Source of the DNA: Trileptium ribeirensis | Taxonomy: Eukaryota > Nematoda > Enoplea > Enoplida > Thoracostomopsidae | NCBI GenBank assembly: GCA_030248225.1 | Contig: JASANE010007249.1 | Location: 79,480-143,479, forward strand | Length of the DNA: 64,000 nucleotides | Reading direction: 5' to 3' | Shown here: piece after piece, positions 46,418 to 57,900 of the stretch | Numbering within the stretch: the stretch's first letter is position 1 | Layout: every line of letters starts with the position of its first letter | Translations under genes and position numbers: made by a program | Notes under the pieces: generated by a model | Told to the model about the DNA's origin: nothing | What the model saw: the letters and a program-made list of their open reading frames with translations, nothing else | Database searches by the model: none

Positions 46418-48348
46418 CTGGGTGCCCGCTACCTGGGAAAACCTGGGATTCGACGACAAACCTGGGAGTTCGAGGCCCGTGGGGAAAAAGGGAAAAACCT
46501 GGGATTTTCTGAGAAAAAACCTGGGATTTTTTCCGAGATTACCGTGCGAATTCAGATAAATCACTTCTCCCAAACTAAGAATTCGTAAAGCCGGAAATTT
46601 TTCATTTTGTTTCAGATGTCTTATGCCGTCCATCACTCTTTGCTCGTGTTTTTGGATTGGGATCAGCCCATGCCAGTCTCGCTTATGTGATTTAACGGCC
46701 GGGTTCAAAACTGGCCTCGGGACGTTGCCAGTATCCAAGGTGCTCCAAATTTCAATGGACGGGCCGACGGTAAACTGGAAGTTTTATAGGGAAATGAAAT
46801 CGGAGATGGAGGCTAGTTTAATTGACACCGGTAGCTGCGGCCTTCATGTGGTCAATGGAGCGTTTCAGTCCGGGCATGAGGCATCAGCATGGCGCCTCAA
46901 CAGTCTGTTTCGCTCAGTTTATTGGTTGTTTAAAGACTCCCCCGCACGTCGAGCAATCTACACTGACACGACTGGCTCAGGTCTATTCCCGCTCAAGTTT
47001 TGTCAAATCCGGTGGACTGAGAACACGAAGGTATGCGAGCGTGTTCAAAAAATGCTGCCTTTTCTCCTCATCTACGTCAAAAAGGTGAAGCCAAAGCCCG
47101 TCAATGCCAATTTCACATCCTTGGAGCCCAGCCTCAACGACAAGCTTCTTGAGGCCAAACTGCATTTCTTCAACTTTGTTGCACTTCTTCTCGAACCCTT
47201 TTTTGACTAGATTCCAGACTCCGAAACCTTTGTTCCCGTTTCTATTTGAATCGCTTGAGAGCATGCTCAAGTCTCTACTGACGCGTCTGGTGGAACCTGA
47301 GGTGTTGCCGGGCGCCAACACCGCAGCAAAAATCATTGCATTGGATCTTTCTGACGATCAGCTGCTGACCAAGGTTGACATCGGATTTGGTGCTAAGCTA
47401 AGGCGTCCCTCAACTCGTCATCAGCAACTCCGCTGGACAAGTTGGGATTTTATAGCGATTGTAGGAAATTTCTACTAAAAAGATTGCGGTTAAATCTCCC
47501 TTGTCGTTTGTTCGAGCGTGCAGCGCGTTATCTCCCAAGTTGCTTTCCAGGCAACCTTCTCTGGCCAAATCTCGGTTCCAGCTTATCCTGGAGTCATTGG
47601 TGACTGCAGACAAATTGCCAGCTGCTTCAGCTGACAAAGCTATACGCCAATTCGACGAATTTTGTAACGGCGCAACCTTCCAGCATGTCAAGAGTTTCGA
47701 CAATTCAATCCGGTTGGACAATTTTTATGCGCAACTGTTTAACGGTGATGACGATTTTGCCGACCTATTCCGCGTCGTCAAAATGGTATTGGTGATGTCA
47801 CACGGTCAAGCGTCGGTTGAGTCGGGGTTTTTCGTGAATAAGGACATGCTGGTAGAAAACCTTCACGAGAATTCGCTTGTGGCGCAGCGTATTGTATACG
47901 ACGCTGTTCACTCCCATGGTGGCCCTACAGGAGTTCCAGTTACTCCCGATATGATAAAGTCAGTACGTGGCTCCCGGGCAGCGTATCGACATGCTCTCGA
48001 CACAAAGCGTACCGCCGAAAGCAAGGAGATGGCAGAGGAGCGACGGACTCAGAAGCGAGTCAACGACCAAATTGAGGAATTGCAAGCGAAACGAGCAGCA
48101 TTGGTTGCACAATCGAAACAACAGCAACGAGAGCTCAGTCATCAACAGGAAGACCTCCGGAAACAACTGCAATGATAGTTAGTGAACTTTATAGCGTCAT
48201 TAATTCTGTTGTAGCAGCTTACCCGCGGAATGGGGAGAATGTACTCTAGTAGAAAAAGCTGGAATCCCTGCAACAAAAACCTGGGATTTTTACCAAAATA
48301 ACCTGGGAAAACCTGGGATTTTTTACCATTACACCCGCGGGCACCTTG
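46418..48348. mobile_element. Decayed hAT-like transposon with TIRs and CCTGGGA subterminal repeats
   Basis: The left end CTGGGTGCCCGC and right end GCGGGCACCTTG are inverted with 10 of 12 matches. CTTTAA directly abuts both sides (46412-46417 and 48349-48354). Just inside each end ACCTGGGAAAACCTGGGATT occurs in the same orientation at both ends, with further CCTGGGATTTT copies. The 1931-bp interior holds a frameshifted transposase relic. Autonomous members of this family should be longer, so the N-terminal coding half has been lost. Confidence 0.85.
46623..48175 (+). pseudogene. hAT-like transposase relic (C-terminal half, several frameshifts)
   Basis: Recognisable segments in order: SMDGPTVNWKFY and LIDTGSCGLHVVNGAF (46.75-46.87 kb), FCQIRWTENTKV, then in a second frame KPLFPFLFESLESMLKSLL and VDIGFGAKLRR (to 47.40 kb), then in a third frame YSDCRKFLLKRL (about 47.45 kb), and finally VLVMSHGQASVESGFFVNKD (47.79-47.85 kb) followed by a Gln/Lys-rich coiled-coil tail. 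The last motif is the hAT dimerisation segment, usually HGQA.VERGF. At least three frame changes and internal stops make it a pseudogene. The BED/N-terminal part is absent. Confidence 0.8.
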
Positions 48349-48354
48349 CTTTAA

Positions 48355-49519
48355 ACGTCACAACAGATAGTTCGGGCTGGCCAAGCCGGGTATTATCGCC
48401 GTGGTAGTCTGTGACAAAATCCGGCACTAATGCCCATATGTTAAGGTAAATGACGCATTAATAGTGCAGTTTATATCTTCTTGAATCAGATATTTAGTCT
48501 AATCTGAATTTAAACTACTGCGATCTTTTCATGTAAAGAGTTGCCAGTGGTCTTAACCAACTAGATGCAACTCTGACCGTTGGGTTAAAAGCCGCAGTTC
48601 AATTGGAAAAAATGTAACAAATATAAAAAATACTTTGGGTTAGCTAAATAATTAGAGTATAAAATAAACATTTCAATCTTTAAATAAGTTACTCGTGAAA
48701 GTTGCATTTTGTTCGTGCATTTGCAACCGGCTGCGCCCGATAAAACATCCTATGGTGGGCTTCTAGTCCCCGTCACTAAGCTTTTTTAGCCAATTTTGTA
48801 CACATAATTATGATGCTTCTGTCAAACAGTTCAAACTAACGTAGCAGCGGCGAGTGAATTAATATATTTTTGTCCATAATTGCTAAAATTTTCCACATGG
48901 TGAAAGATATTAAACATGAGATTACATCTTTACCAGTTTGTTTTTGTTGTTTTGTTTACATTTCATTTTGGAGGCCTGTCGAAATGTACGTTGGACCGTT
49001 TGAAATTTGTAAATGAAGTTTTGAAATGGTGTGTTAAAATCTGAGCATTGTGGAACTGCATAGTCAGTTATAAAAATTATAACGGCTAAGTGTCAGTATC
49101 AAACGTTATTTTGCCGTTTTGTGCAAACATCAAGCTGTGATCGGATCCTTATCGTACGAGTTTATTGGAGTTGTGTTGATTTCACCTTCGTCGTTCCCAT
49201 TGAATACAATGTCGGTGAATGTATTTTTCGGACGCGGAAATGGACTGATTGCTATTCTAGTCTGGATGTGCTAAGCAAAGGTACTAATATGAGCTTAATT
49301 GTGTTACTAAGTGTGAAATCGGTTGGTGGTCGGACCCTCTCGCACTATGTTCGTATTTCCAAATGTGCGTCTGCAACATACGACTATGAGGGCGAGTTTA
49401 GAAACAGAACAAATAACAGTAGATCCGATGAATATAGCCAGAAATAAATATCTAGGATTTGTAGTTATCCATCGGAAAATGGACAAGAACCGTCTGTGAA
49501 TAATTTAAACAGTAGTGAA
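48355..49519. other. Gap between hAT relic and retroelement frame
   Basis: AT-rich, with no recognised coding in the first 750 bp. I found no stretch matching the 62-64 kb 3' flank, so no 5' LTR is evident. From about 49121 to 49447 a 108-codon frame lies in the same register as the long polyprotein and is separated from it by one TAA at 49445-49447. It has no recognisable domain. Confidence 0.4.
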
Positions 49520-51990
49520 ATGATTCTGGAAGTAGCAAACGAAATAATGGAAGTAGCTAATGAGAGTATGGATATAGTGAATGAGAATATAAATGAGGAT
49601 ATGGATGTAGCGGATAGTTGTAGTTCTAGATTTGGTGATAATTTTCCGGTAGCCGGCGCCGAAGAGATAAGTCCGTGTGGTCCGGTAGCCGGCGCCGATG
49701 AGATAAGTCCGTGTGGGTTTGATAATGCCGGTATGCGCCCTGGGACCACCTCCTGTAGGATTTCCGGGATCCCCAGCTCTTTGGAGATGATTGATGTTGA
49801 TGTTGATGAAGCTGAAAATAATTTTAATTTTTATTCCTCCTCTGAGACTGGCCCATGTTGTGTAGTGAGAGAGAATATTGGCCACTGCGATGTATCCCGC
49901 ATAACTGCCGTCAGGGCGGGTGGTAACGCTCGTAGCGACCGGATTCCGGCTACGTCGATGTATCGCGCAATGGCGTTTACGCTCGCCGCGTCCGGGTCCA
50001 ATAGTTATATAAGTTGTTCAGCTAGTAATAATAGAAGAGTTAAGGATCCAGGCGTGGAAGCCACTAATGATTTTATGGTTCAACCTGCCCAGCCTTCAAG
50101 TGCTCTGCCGTGTGAGGTATCCATGAAGCCTGTAGAGAAGTGGGATGAACCAGGGATGATGGAGACTGAATCGGCCGACCAAGGCGCCAAATCGGTAGCG
50201 ATCAGTCCTAGTCCCGTTCAAAATACTAAGGATTGCATATATCCGTGTCATGAGTCGTATGGTGTGAATGTGTGTGAAACAGACGGCAACGTCAGTCGTC
50301 CTGTTGTTGAGTGTGATGTGTCATGTGTATCCCCCTTTAGGCGCGCTTTAGAGAATAGTGATGAGATTGATATTGTTGAAGTTTGTTTAAAACCGGCGGA
50401 TATTATTATGGGGCAGGAGGTGAATTTCCCACCCTCACTGACCAGGGGTTCTCCAGTCATTGGGTCCTTCCTTGATGCTGACCGGGGCTGCCCTCGTCGC
50501 CCGTGTCCATGTGGAGGTACTGAGCGATTCGCGACCGTTCGGACCGAAGAAGCGGATGTGATCGTTGGGGCTGAAATGATTGCCTGGGGTCCATCCAGAC
50601 ATGGGAGTGAAGTAGATTGGGTGATAGAATTTGACCGATCCAAACACTGTGAGGTTCCAATTGCGTCCACCGTCGAAGTAGATGAGGTGATAGAATTTGA
50701 CTCTTCCACCCTCGGTGAGTCTGCATCTCCCGTCGTTGGAGCGCGAAACGACGGTCCTGTTGATGAAGTTAAAGCGAACTGTTGTGTGAATGTTGTTGCT
50801 GTTGTTGATTCAAATGTTGTTGGTGATAATGCAGTGGATGTTGTTGAGGTTGTTGATTCAAATGTTGTTGCTGTGAATGTTGTTGAAACCACTGCTGATG
50901 TTGGTGATTCTGTGGATGTTGCTGATTTAAACCCGTTGAGTTCGCGAAAATTAGTTAAGGAAACTGCGGTTGATCCCCCGTGTCCATGTGGAGGTAGAGA
51001 GCAAGTTGCGTACTGCCTCACCGAGGACACGAGCATGATCATTGGGAGTAAACAGAGTTATATATCGACCTGCCTGGGGTCTGTTCAGGCACGGGCCTGT
51101 AGCATTGGGTCTTCAGGAGCCGATCGATCGCAGTGCCCTGATACTGAAGTTGTAGAAGTTAATGATTTAAGTAATATAGTTGATAGTAGTAGAACTGTTG
51201 AAGACAGTAATGAATATAATGTAGTCGAAGCTAGTGAAGTACTTGAAGTTACTAGTAGAGTTAATGTAGTTGATTCTAATGAAGTTGTTGAAATAAGTAA
51301 AGTTAGTAATGTAGATGAAGTAGTTGAACTGAGTGAAGTTATTGAGAATGAAAAGGTTAGTACAGTTGATGCCCAGATTGGGACAGATTGTGAGATTCCA
51401 GATACAGAAGATGATGATAATAATGATAATGATGAATCAGATAGTGAAAATGAGGACGAGCAAGAAGTATGGTTATATTGGCAAGATCCCTATAGAGCCT
51501 GTTACCGTAGGCAAAATACGCCGCCGCCACACGAGTGGGACTCGACAGGTAAATGGGAATGCCAACGACCAAGTAAGGAAAGTAGTCAAGCCAGCAAGGC
51601 TGAGTTAACAGTTGAAAATAATATAAATAAGGATTTAAGTCAGAGTGAAGAATCGCTAGTAAGCGAAGAATCTAGTGAGGATGAAGAATGCGATCAAGAA
51701 ATTGCTAAGATTATGGAGCGTAGTGAAGATGTAGTACAAGTGGAGGATCCTATCGAAGGAGTGCCAAGTATGCCTCTGGGTAACTTAGGTGAATCCAATA
51801 ATGAGGAAGCAAGGGATGTGGAGTCGGAAGTCGACCCGAGTCTGCTGAACTTGTATTGTAGCTCCGAAATAGAGCCCTCTAGTCGAATGTCTTCCGTAGA
51901 ATTTAATACCACGCCTGACATGTTCCTGTCGGAGGAGCCTGAAGCTGTAGATAACAATAACGATAATAATAACATGGACTTTAATTGGAC
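49520..51990 (+). other. Acidic low-complexity N-terminal region of the polyprotein
   Basis: Codons 1-820 are rich in Asp, Glu, Val, Asn and Ser, with degenerate VVDSN- and EVVE-type reiterations encoded by GTT/GAT-rich DNA. A 33-bp direct duplication (CCGGTAGCCGGCGCCGA...) lies at about 49648-49716. A CPCGG module occurs twice, at residues 329 and 488, with an identical CCGTGTCCATGTGGAGGTA in the DNA, so a unit of about 159 codons was duplicated. No enzyme or structural domain was recognised; it is probably disordered. Confidence 0.75.
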
Positions 51991-54900
51991 ACAAGAGACT
52001 TTGTCGGAATATGTGAATGAGGAAAGAACGAAACGATTGCGTGAATTGGACGAACGCTTGCATAAGCTGTTTCGAATGGACTTTGATAATAATGTACCTA
52101 TTGAATTTGGAACTTTGAGAGTGATGACAAACGAAGAACGTAACCGACTGTTAGGACCGGACTACATGTTCACCATTCCCAGTGAGAAAGTGAAAACGAT
52201 GAAGTACCGTTATCCACGAATAGAATTTACCCCATTTCAACCCAATCCAGGAGACCGAGACGAGAAACGAATGGAAAATGCAGAGTTTATAGTACCCGAC
52301 AAATGTTTAGGCCTCGAATGGCATTGCTTACCGCAACCAAGAATTCTCTTCTATAGACGTACCCTTATCGTAATTGAACAACTGAATAATCTAGCTCGAC
52401 TGTTTGAGATACGTTCGGATGCATGTAGCCAGCCAGAACTTAAAAGGGATGCAACTGTTTTAGCTCATTTATTAGGCGTAGTCTCACCGATAGAACACAG
52501 AACTTCAGGAATTTACATAAGTATCGTAGCTTTAGCCTCCCTGGAACTTCTTTTAGAGTTGGTGGGTAAATGCGTGAATGGCCACACGCTCCGCCAAGTC
52601 ATAGAGGAAACCTATAAGGCTGAGTTAAGTTATCGACCCACTTGTTTGAAATGTGGAGAGAATCACCTCGATCTCTCTAAGCCCTTAATTCTTCCCGAGA
52701 GTGAATGTTATTTTGACGGATATTATGGAAGATGGAGTTACACAGGAACCTTATTCACCAGTTGTGCCTTTATCGATTTAGATGGAACTATTTGGCCTCG
52801 TTGGTCATACTTCATAGGATTAGGAACACAGTCAGCCAGAGTAAGCTACCGCAGTAGCAATTTGGAGTTTCACGAGCTAATCAAGCAAGCTCCTTACCTG
52901 CTAGATATTATTTTTCGCAATCAAGGTACCCAAGGTATCCCAATAAACGAATTGGTACAGCACATCACTGAACATACAACGTTTGAGAATGAATCTCATC
53001 GCCAGGACCGCCAGAAACTGATAAAGGCCCAGCTACAGCTACTAAGACACCCAGTAGCCTCGTTAACATGTGAAGCTCCAGTACGAAGCACCTCAGTAGA
53101 AGACCTCGATCAGCAGTTAGCTGATGCGATGGAGGAATATCTAGATGAAACGGACACCGACCCTGAAACGGATAATAATCAGATTAACGAAGATATAAGT
53201 CTTCCCTGTCAAGATGAAGTAGAATTAGAACCAGTCCCCGAGGAACCTCAACAGACGCCAGTCGCGTCTAATCCATTAGTTGGATACAGGACTAGTACCT
53301 TAGTTAATGGTATTTGTGGAGTTCTCTTAGTTATGTGGTTGGCATTGATTTCAACCACTCACGCAGTTTCGACGCCGATGAGCGAGAAAATATCCCGCCT
53401 AGGAGTAGTAGTAAACTCTCAAGTAGGAGTTGTAGTTGAACCTCAAGGACTAATGATCACGTCAGATCAACTCACATATTTACCAGTAGTTTTACAGCTA
53501 ACATTAAGACATTGGAGACCAGATATGAGAGCTCCCTCAGACGAAGTTACCCCTTGCCTACTATACAACGCGGATGGCTCGTGTTCATCCGATTGTTGCT
53601 ACTGGAGCAATTGCACAACTGACCCGCAGTTATACAAAACTATGAGAGAATTAGGAACAGAGTTAAGTGGAACCTATAACGGAGTCCTAGATATTAGTTA
53701 TTATTCAAACCTTATGCGCTCGTTTTGTGATAATAACCTACATTTCTGTCATGATGACCCTAAGAGAAGCAAGCGTTTCGTTACGCTTATTGCAGCTGCC
53801 GCTGGAGCAGTGTCAGGATTTTTAGGAATGGGAATGTCCATCTCCAATGGCATTCACATACACAATATGGGAAACCAAATGCACGCTATAAGAACGTATA
53901 TGAGGGATACCCTAGAAGCTACCCTACGTAATACGAAGGAAATTAAGAAGTTGACCCAAGCAAACGAAGAGTTATATGCCTTTTTACACCACAGTATGCA
54001 GGAAGTAGTAGATATGGTAGAACAGGTTAGATGCTCACAACATAGAGCAGTCATGCAAGTGAACCAGATGTTGCTTACCCATACAGTTCGAGCTAACATT
54101 CGATCGTCCGTCCAAGCTATAATGCAATCCATGTTGAGTGGAGAATTAACGCCGACCGTAGTAGATGCCCTAATGTTAAGACGTTTATTTAAGATGGATC
54201 CAAGAATTTCCCAGTCGATTTTAGCCCGTGAACCTAATTTAGCATACCAATTTGGACGAGTTTTACCAGTTAACGTGGATTTGAATACTTTTCGATTTGG
54301 ATTTATTTTGCAGTTACCCTTACCAACCACGAATGATGTAAGACCGTATTTTCGCATATATAACACTGGCTGGAATGTACCCGCTACTAGAACGCATGTA
54401 AAATTACCGCTACCAGAATACGCAGCACGCGTATCTTCATCGCGCTTTGAAGTATTGAATTTAGCCGCTTGTAAACGCCGTCCAGGCATTGCATTTTGCG
54501 AACCGCACGCGCTTGTAACTGATCAACGCATACATTGCCTTGACTGGATTATCTCGGGTGACCTCGTCTCTGAGTACACGAAATCAAAATGTCAAAACCG
54601 TTCTCTAATCGGACCACTTGACAATGGTACCGATGTCTACACTACTATGCAAGGAGTCTTGCTCCGTACTTCGGAGGAGAAACTCGTAATCACAGACAAA
54701 CGACATTTCGCACATATTACACAAGGACAAAGTAGAATAGTACCCGACCATGGAGTCGTTTGGATGCCACATGGCAATTACACACAGTTGATTGTAGGAT
54801 CACTTATGCTAACAAGCATGTTACAACCTGAGGAATTAATGGTTCGAGTTGGCCCTAACATTTCCATGGACCAGTTGTCTAATACCAAGCTAAAACCCCT

Positions 54901-57900
54901 CACTTGGAGTTCTTTAGAAAACGCTAAAGCAATTAATCTACAAGTAGCCCAAATAGCGAAGGACCAGTTACATAAAGTTATAGCTCTCCCTGCACTCGAG
55001 TACACTGGACTCTCCCCATACGCAATAATTACTATAGTAATAGGCATCATTGTACTAGGATATGGCCTCTATAAGTGTAAATTACCTTTTCGATGTCCCC
55101 ATTGTTTACCCAGATGGTTCCCTGGTAAAAGCCGAGTGGATAACCGCCCGATTGAACTAACACCGACCACCCAATGGATGATGACTTCACCTGAAGCATC
55201 TACCACTTCTTATACCGACGAAGCACATGTTATGACACCGCTACAGAAAGCTGAAAGTACAGCCTCTTTACCGTCCCCCGATAGAACTCGTAGAACTAGT
55301 AGAACCCCGCGTCGTTATACACGGAAACGCCCTACTCCAAGCGCCCCTTCTGATGAAGGTATGGTATTTATCGATGATGGAGAGTTATTCGCTAACCCCA
55401 TCCGTCGACTACGTAGTAGATCTCGTACTGGTGTCGTAACCAAACGAGTCAATGCTCTCAAAGCCAATAATACCCCGTTGATTATAAACACCACTATTCT
55501 AGGAACACCCGTAAATACTCTTATTGACACTGGAGCAGATGTCTCCATTTTATCTCAAGCTACTGCAGCCCGACTAGGATTAGTACCCCGCGAATCTACC
55601 AATACGAGAATAGTTTCCGCCACGCAACAAGAACTTTCTATAAGTGGAGTAGTGAAAGTACCTATAACTATAGGAACCCTTACGGTTCCCTGTGAATTTC
55701 AAGTCACTAATGACACTCCGTACGAATGTATTTTAGGAACTGATTTTATGGCCTTCTTACCACAAGTTGCCATAAATTTTAAAGACCGTTGTCTAGATCT
55801 ATCAAATGGTTCGGAGAAGTGCTCTGTGCCTTTTGCCGACCAAGCAGATTATCATCCACCCGTGATCAATGTCGTAAGTCGACAATACGTTCAAGTTCCC
55901 CCTAACACTGAACTATTTATTAATGCAATACCAGAAATTGCACAACCTCCTATAGGACAAGCACTATTCGTGCCAGACCCATTAATACTCGATTTAGCAA
56001 TCGCTCACGCTCTGGTTCTAACCGGACAGCGATTAATCCCCGTAGCCGTAATGAATTTTGGAAATCTCCCTACAGCAATCCATGCAGGACAGACAATAGG
56101 ACACATCGAAATCCTCGATGACTCTGCCGTTGAACTCTTGTACGATCAAAATAATCTCCTACTAAATTTGGGACCGCCCAAAAGGGTTAAGCAATGTAAT
56201 AGGTTAGGACTAACAACCGATAATGTCGTACAAGTTATTAATGAACAAAAGAAAGCGATCGACACTGAACGTTCGATCCAAATCCTTGGTGAGATTAATT
56301 TCTCTAACACTTCTATGACCCCTTTCCAGTTGAAACAACTCAAAACCGTAATTTCAGAAAATGCGGATGTCTTTAGTACCCATCCATTTGATTTAGGCCG
56401 ATGTGGCATACATCAACATAAGATTAACACTGGAAATGCCAGACCGATTAAACAAGTTCCGTATCGCCTTGCCCACTCTTTGAGAGAACCCCTTCGAGAA
56501 GAATTAAATAACATGGTTGAAGCCGGATTAATAACACCCTCCGATTCCCCATGGGGATCGCCCATAGTATATGTAACCAAGAGTGACGGAACATTACGCC
56601 TGTGTGTCGACTTTCGTAAGTTGAACCTAGTTGCCGAAAGAGATGTATATCCATTACCCCGTATTGACGATATTTTAGGATGTCTCCGAGACACTAAATT
56701 TATGTCCAGTTTAGACTTAAACAAAGGATTTTGGCAACTTGAACTAGATCCCGAAACGAAAGAGAAGACCTCTTTCGTTACCGTCCATGGACAATACGAA
56801 TATAACGTTCTCCCCTTTGGTTTAAACTCTTCCCCTGGAGCATTTCAAAGATGCATGTCAATAGTACTCAAAGGACTAGAATGGGAACGATGTTTGATAT
56901 ACATCGACGATATCTTGATCTTTTCCCCTAGTTTCGATAGACACCTAGTAGACTTGGTCACTGTATTGGACCGATTTCGAAAAGCTAATCTCAAGCTAAA
57001 GCCATCAAAATGTCAATTTGGACAGAAACAACTCAAATATCTAGGTCACATTATAAGCTCTGAAGGAGTAAGACCTGACCCTGAAAAGACCGTTGCTATA
57101 GACAACTATAAACGTCCTGAAACCCTGAAACAACTCCAAAGTTTTCTAGGTCTCGTTGGATATTACCACAAATTTATACCCCAGTACTCAGATATTTGCG
57201 AACCCTTGAATGGTCTTCGCCGAAAAGACTCCGAATTCAAATGGACACCTCAGTGTGAAGAAGCTTTTAACAAATTACGAAAAGCCCTAGTAGAAGAACC
57301 TCTGTTAATTTACCCAGATTTTACTAAACCGTTTGTCTTACAGACAGATGCCTCTGGTTACGCCTTAGGAGCTGTCTTATCCCAGAAAACCGACAAAGGA
57401 GTACAACCCATCGCTTATGCTAGTAAATCCCTAGTAGACTATCAACGTAGATACCCCGCTATTGAAGCCGAAGCTTTGGCCATACGTTGGGCCGCGCAGC
57501 ATTTTAAACATTACCTATTAGGACATGAATTCCACGTAGAAACTGACCATAAGCCGCTTAAGGCTCTTTTTGACCGGCCTCCGCGAAACTCGCGCTTGGC
57601 CCAATGGAGAAACGAACTATTAATGGAATTTGGTGGTTTCGACATCACCTACCGGCCTGGAAAGGCCAATGCAAACGCTGATGCTCTCTCGAGAGACCCA
57701 CAACACGATGTGGAACCCCCATTGTCCTCAGATAGTGAGGAAGAACAGGACGAAGAAGAGGAGTACCGTAAAAGAGTGGCAATGTTGTCACGCAAGAATG
57801 GTTCTAAACGCAAAAGACAGGATGAAACCCCCGAACAGAGAGCAGCGAACGATAAGTTCGTTAAACGGACGCTTAAGAAATTGCAACAAATGATGCCTAA

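Noticed and set aside
46412..48354. piggyBac element based on TTAA flanks
   Set aside because: TTAA is part of CTTTAA on both sides, but the tips do not start with CCC and the protein relic has the hAT dimerisation-type motif.
49496..49519. GTG as the start of the long polyprotein
   Set aside because: Eukaryotic initiation at GTG is not expected; the first in-frame ATG is at 49520 and was used.
50248..51042. Minus-strand 264-codon frame opposite the polyprotein
   Set aside because: A mirror of the low-complexity acidic coding on the + strand; Ser/Thr-rich by codon complement.
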